DNA from: Acephala macrosclerotiorum
Taxonomy: Eukaryota > Ascomycota > Leotiomycetes > Helotiales > Mollisiaceae
NCBI GenBank assembly: GCA_014904845.1
Contig: MU119231.1
Location: forward strand, 124,001-188,000
Reading direction: 5' to 3'
Length of the DNA stretch: 64,000 bases
Shown here in pieces: positions 60,570-64,000 of the stretch (positions within the stretch are counted from its first letter, which is position 1; every line of letters starts with the position of its first letter). The position numbers and the translations under genes were made by a program. The notes under the pieces were generated by a model, which saw nothing but the letters and a program-made list of their open reading frames with translations, made no database searches and was not told the origin of the DNA.

Positions 60570-61995
60570 AATCTGTATGAGATGGAGTCGGGTTAGGGGC
60601 TTAGAGTGACTGGCTTAGAAGAAGGGGCTTGAACGGAGAAATGTGAAGTCGGGTGAAGAGAGGTGTAGTTTTGAACAGATCCTTTTGATGTGGCTTTAGG
60701 ATTAATAGTGAGAAAGGGATAGGTTTTAGGGAGGTGAGGTGATCGTAATAGTATCTTTGGGTAGTTTAGAGAATCTATGCTTGGTTAGCAACACTGAAAA
60801 GTTTGAAGCGAGAATACACACAAACCCGGCAGTGTTTATGAGGTAACTGGAGAAAGACGACGCTTATAAAAGCGAGAGAATGGCGGTCATGAGCATGCCC
60901 ACGATAGCGATGCAGAGCATATGTAAGAAGACGACAAGCCAATTGGTGATAAGAATGGCGAAGACGAAGACGAAGATTGACATCAGCAAATGGCAGCCAA
61001 GATGACCCAAATTATGCCACAAAGCCAGATCAGAAATCTGAAGCATAAGTATCAGCCGAGCCGGAGAGTTGGAGCTACGGATGACTTTGAAGCCTATTGG
61101 AGAGGCAAGAAGCGTGAGAAGAAGTTCGGAGGCTTCTATACCGACAGCAAGACAGAGTTCACAGACAAATTTGGTTACGACTATAATGATGGTTACTGGT
61201 AATCGGATTCGGTTTACAACCTTGAAGCACAACTTCTTTCTGTTTATACCTTCCATTGTACAAGCCTGACAGCCGAAATAATATTCAGCTACTATCAAGT
61301 TTTACTCAACAGGTCAGGATGAAAGGAAAGTAGAAACAATTGTCTGCTATCTCGAGGAGACTGCAGTCACTCCCTTGTCATCTTCTCCCTCCAAGTCAGA
61401 TTTGGCAATTTGAGTATTGTCAAAGGTAGTAGTTGTTAGAAGAAACTTCATGATTAAGAGACCTCGGGAGATTAGCACTTCGACGTCCTCTCGTAGTTGT
61501 TCCTACCAGCCAAGTCCGCATAGAACCTTCCTCACCACGCCCTTCCCCCTTCGCAAACAGGCGCCTTTCAATACACAACTTGCCGTTGTATATTGAGAGG
61601 AAGGTCTATATATTAGCTAGGCCGAGTCCAATCTCCCTCCATAGCTTCTGTGCGAATGTGCATTGGCGTTGTGATTCTTTGAAGATATTGGTGAGTGTTG
61701 GTAATGGGAGATCCTGCCGCAGCTGGGAGCTGCATGTACTCGAACATGACACCCCAGAAATTCCCTTGGGAAAGTTCCACACCCGAGACTCGACATCATG
61801 ATTTCTAATGACTCTGACACCTACGATGATAGCATTTGGAGCCGTGTTTCCACCCACCAATCTCGGGAAGCATACACGTGACTGACGCGTCCCTTGAGGT
61901 AGGTTACGCTGAGGTTGAAACACCGCGTTCGAGCTTCCTACAACTCAAGCACCAACTCAGCCACCCACATCCATCGAAGCACCACCGAACGAACC
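60570..61995. other. intergenic region
   Basis: Mostly without features, apart from a hydrophobic open frame on the minus strand (60864-61298) listed separately. The last part is upstream of 2EXR copy 5. Confidence 0.45.
60864..61298 (-). CDS. small hydrophobic open frame, doubtful
   Basis: 144 codons with three likely membrane spans (LPVTIIIVVTKFVCELCLAV, LMSIFVFVFAILITNWLVVF, MLCIAIVGMLMTAIL). The first codon is TTG; the first ATG-type Met lies at MEGINRKK. No family was recognised. It may be a real small membrane protein, the last exon of a larger one, or chance. Confidence 0.25.
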   Translation of the reverse strand: MIVAEYYFGCQACTMEGINRKKLCFKVVNRIRLPVTIIIVVTKFVCELCLAVGIEASELLLTLLASPIGFKVIRSSNSPARLILMLQISDLALWHNLGHLGCHLLMSIFVFVFAILITNWLVVFLHMLCIAIVGMLMTAILSLL

Positions 61996-63467
61996 ATGGT
62001 CGGGGCACAGAATTGGGATGCCGACGACTGGTTTCTTGTGTCAGCTTATGCTGCGTTCCGCGACGTACTTAATCGACATGTGGTCCTTGAAAACATAGTG
62101 AGCAATGTGGAAAGATGTACGTTTCAGCAGGAGGAATTGATCGCCGTCCATGGGCGCAATCGTCAAGAATTCGAAGACAATATTCTGCGGAACCGTGCTG
62201 AGTTCGACTCAACGGTGTGTTTGATGAAGATCTAGTTGCGTCTGAGAATCAACGCCTGCTCAGCATAGCTCGTCCTTAGATATCAGAGATGGCGGCAAGT
62301 GATTACTTCTGTCCTACAAAACAGAGACGATGCTGACCACATTCTGCAGGTTTTTGGTAACGACGGAGCCCGAAGACAATCCATTCCAGCATATACTTTC
62401 ACAAAATCCCCGGAACCGCCCCTCGAAATTCAGCTGAGAATCTGGCATTTTGCTTCCCGATGGCAAGGACCTAGGATATATGCAATCAATAGGTGGAATG
62501 ATGAGGTGGATTATGTCTGTATGTCCAGTAGCTCTAGAGATTTTCGGTATCCTGCACGCTCTAGTAGAATCTATCATATCGAATATGAATGCGACCCAAA
62601 ACGCGTTCCTAGTATCCTGCAAACATGCCATACTTCTCGAATGGTCGGTCTCATCCCTTATTCAATGCACAGATGCACCCCCAGCCGGGCGTGCTCAGTG
62701 ATAGTATCCGACACTCTACGACGAATTCTATATTGGTAACGGAGGTTGGGATCAACACAAAGTTCTCGTCGACCTACTTTTAAAGAGGAATACGACAAGA
62801 CCTCTTGGAAAAGGTGTCCAAGAAGATATAGAACGTTTGTGGGCGAGACGGAACTTGATATTGGATTTGAGGATTTTTGCAGCTATCCCCGTGGATCTTT
62901 GGGCAGAATTCACGCATGTCGAACGGCTCACCATTGCATTATCTCCGAAAGAGTTCGTCGGCGAGTTCGAAGATGAAAGAGTTTATGAATGATAGCCTTA
63001 TAATGCAATGTTCGTTAAAGCAAAATCCGACACAAAGTTTGGAATGCACTCGAGCTGGATTCACAAGCAAGTAACAAATGCATTTGAAGCAGCCAAGGAG
63101 ATGCAAGCCAATGGGAGAATCCCCAAGGTCGACGTCATGATTCGTGTTAGGGGCCGACGAAGATGCTAGGGTTGAGGTCGAGGTTATTGAAGCAAGAATC
63201 CCCGTTGGTTTGGGCAGTTTTGTTGAGTTTGAAGTGGATGATTTAGCCTGGTACCAACAGGTTAAATTTAGCATGACGTATCGTGTCAATCAGGCCGAGC
63301 TCAAACGATTGAAGCATTTGCGACACTCAAGTCGAAGAGTTACGATGATGGATGTTGTTTCAGGTGAAGCTCGAGGGAAATATCACAAGGAGTACTTCAG
63401 CGACTGTGAGACGGAGGATATTGACATAGATGAGTTGGAGGCCATATACGTGCGCTACCCGTTGTAG
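61996..63467 (+). pseudogene. 2EXR-family pseudogene, copy 5
   Basis: Exon 1 (61996-62214) starts MVGAQNWDADDWFLV and has the N-terminal coiled coil; intron 62215-62349 (GTGTGT...CTGCAG). Exon 2 reads NDGARRQSIPAYTF, SPEPPLEIQLRIWHFA, GPRIYAINRW and PSILQTCHTSRM, a clean 2EXR domain. Near 62650 the frame shifts to LYDEFYIGNGGWDQHKVLV, KRNTTRPLGKGVQEDIE and LRIFAAIPVDLWAEF, and again near 63150 to LGADEDARVEVEV, DDLAWYQQ and the end at 63467. With two shifts, only the first third is in one frame. The N-terminal 2EXR domain could still be translated. Confidence 0.7.
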
Positions 63468-64000
63468 TTACTCCCACTGCGAGGGAAAATAGGTTACAGT
63501 GTCATACAACAGCGAACTTACATTCATTAACGGCGGTCATAGTCTCGCTCCTCCGCCACCCGAACGTCTTCCTGTCGCCATGGTCCGGCGAATCTGCCTT
63601 AGCAAGTTGCTCCTTCCATGCTATAGCGCTTTTCTCGAGAGACCTGTTCTAGTGGTCCCACCACCCTCATATCGTCTTTACCTGAAGACGACCTACAAGT
63701 TGACTGTGGGCATGAGGGTCATCAGATGCGTCATACAAGAAATGCCCTCGAGACCTCAGATCGGCCGAACATGCTTCTCCTTCCCTCATCCTCAACTTTT
63801 GAGGAATGATGGAATGCTTTGCTACACTGGGGCTGCATGTGCATCAACCCTGAAGAGGCCCCTCAATGCAAATCTTGCAGACACATTTCATTCGTCACCC
63901 AGCCCAACGCCCCTTTCCCTGTAGATGGATCAGTATAAGATTTGAAGGATGATTTGGGAGTCGAGGAGCTGAACCGAGTTCGCAATACTCGCGAAGAGCT
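63468..64000. other. end of window, nothing recognised
   Basis: An open frame of 141 codons (63499-63924) has no motif and is not called. No other feature seen. Confidence 0.4.

Noticed and set aside
63499..63924. 141-codon open frame at the end of the window
   Set aside because: No similarity to the neighbouring 2EXR copies, no motif, and a Pro/Leu-rich composition typical of chance frames.

Overview
The window is nuclear DNA of a filamentous ascomycete (Pezizomycotina). Genes carry short 45-135 nt introns with fungal CTAAC-like branch points, and the protein families are typical of moulds: Zn2Cys6 regulators, a HET domain, 2EXR proteins, a GH72 cell-wall transglycosylase and a Ulp2-type SUMO protease. 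The mix of 2EXR and HET families would suit Leotiomycetes; this is an inference without a database search. All exon models below were built by hand from reading frames, splice signals and paralogue comparison.

Layout. 0-5.4 kb: a very long Ulp2-like SUMO protease (+). 6.1-9.8 kb: a frameshifted Zn2Cys6 regulator, a weak terpene-cyclase-like remnant and a fatty-acid-hydroxylase/dehydrogenase gene, possibly the remains of a small metabolite cluster. 11.4-12.3 kb: an intact 2EXR gene. 13.0-18.0 kb: three tandem paralogues (-) of an F-box-like family of about 275-331 aa, not recognised further. 19.5-20.6 kb: a WDR83/MORG1-like WD40 protein (-). 22.2-25.2 kb: a 1001-aa Zn2Cys6 regulator (-), preceded by about 10.5 kb without a supportable gene. 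That stretch holds a G47 run, several microsatellites and a decayed tandem repeat with a period near 157 bp.

35.7-41.7 kb: two decayed HET-domain fragments flank an intact five-exon flavin amine oxidase. 42.8-44.3 kb: a salicylate-hydroxylase-type FAD monooxygenase. 45.1-45.9 kb: a broken Gfd2/YDR514C-like DEDDh exonuclease. 46.2-48.5 kb: a secreted GH20 beta-N-acetylhexosaminidase-like enzyme (-). 49.6-51.7 kb: a GH72 beta-1,3-glucanosyltransferase with a transmembrane segment and a long cytosolic tail in place of a GPI tail (-). 52.3-63.5 kb: a birth-and-death array of 2EXR copies, mostly pseudogenes, interrupted by an alcohol-dehydrogenase pseudogene (-) and a multi-pass membrane protein gene (+).

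The conserved housekeeping genes (Ulp2, WDR83-like, the large regulator) contrast with the accessory blocks, where I count at least eight broken genes. Two introns use GC-AG borders, each supported by reading phase and protein alignment. GH20 and GH72 lie about 1.1 kb apart and both act on cell-wall polymers. No complete transposon, rRNA, tRNA or CRISPR was identified.
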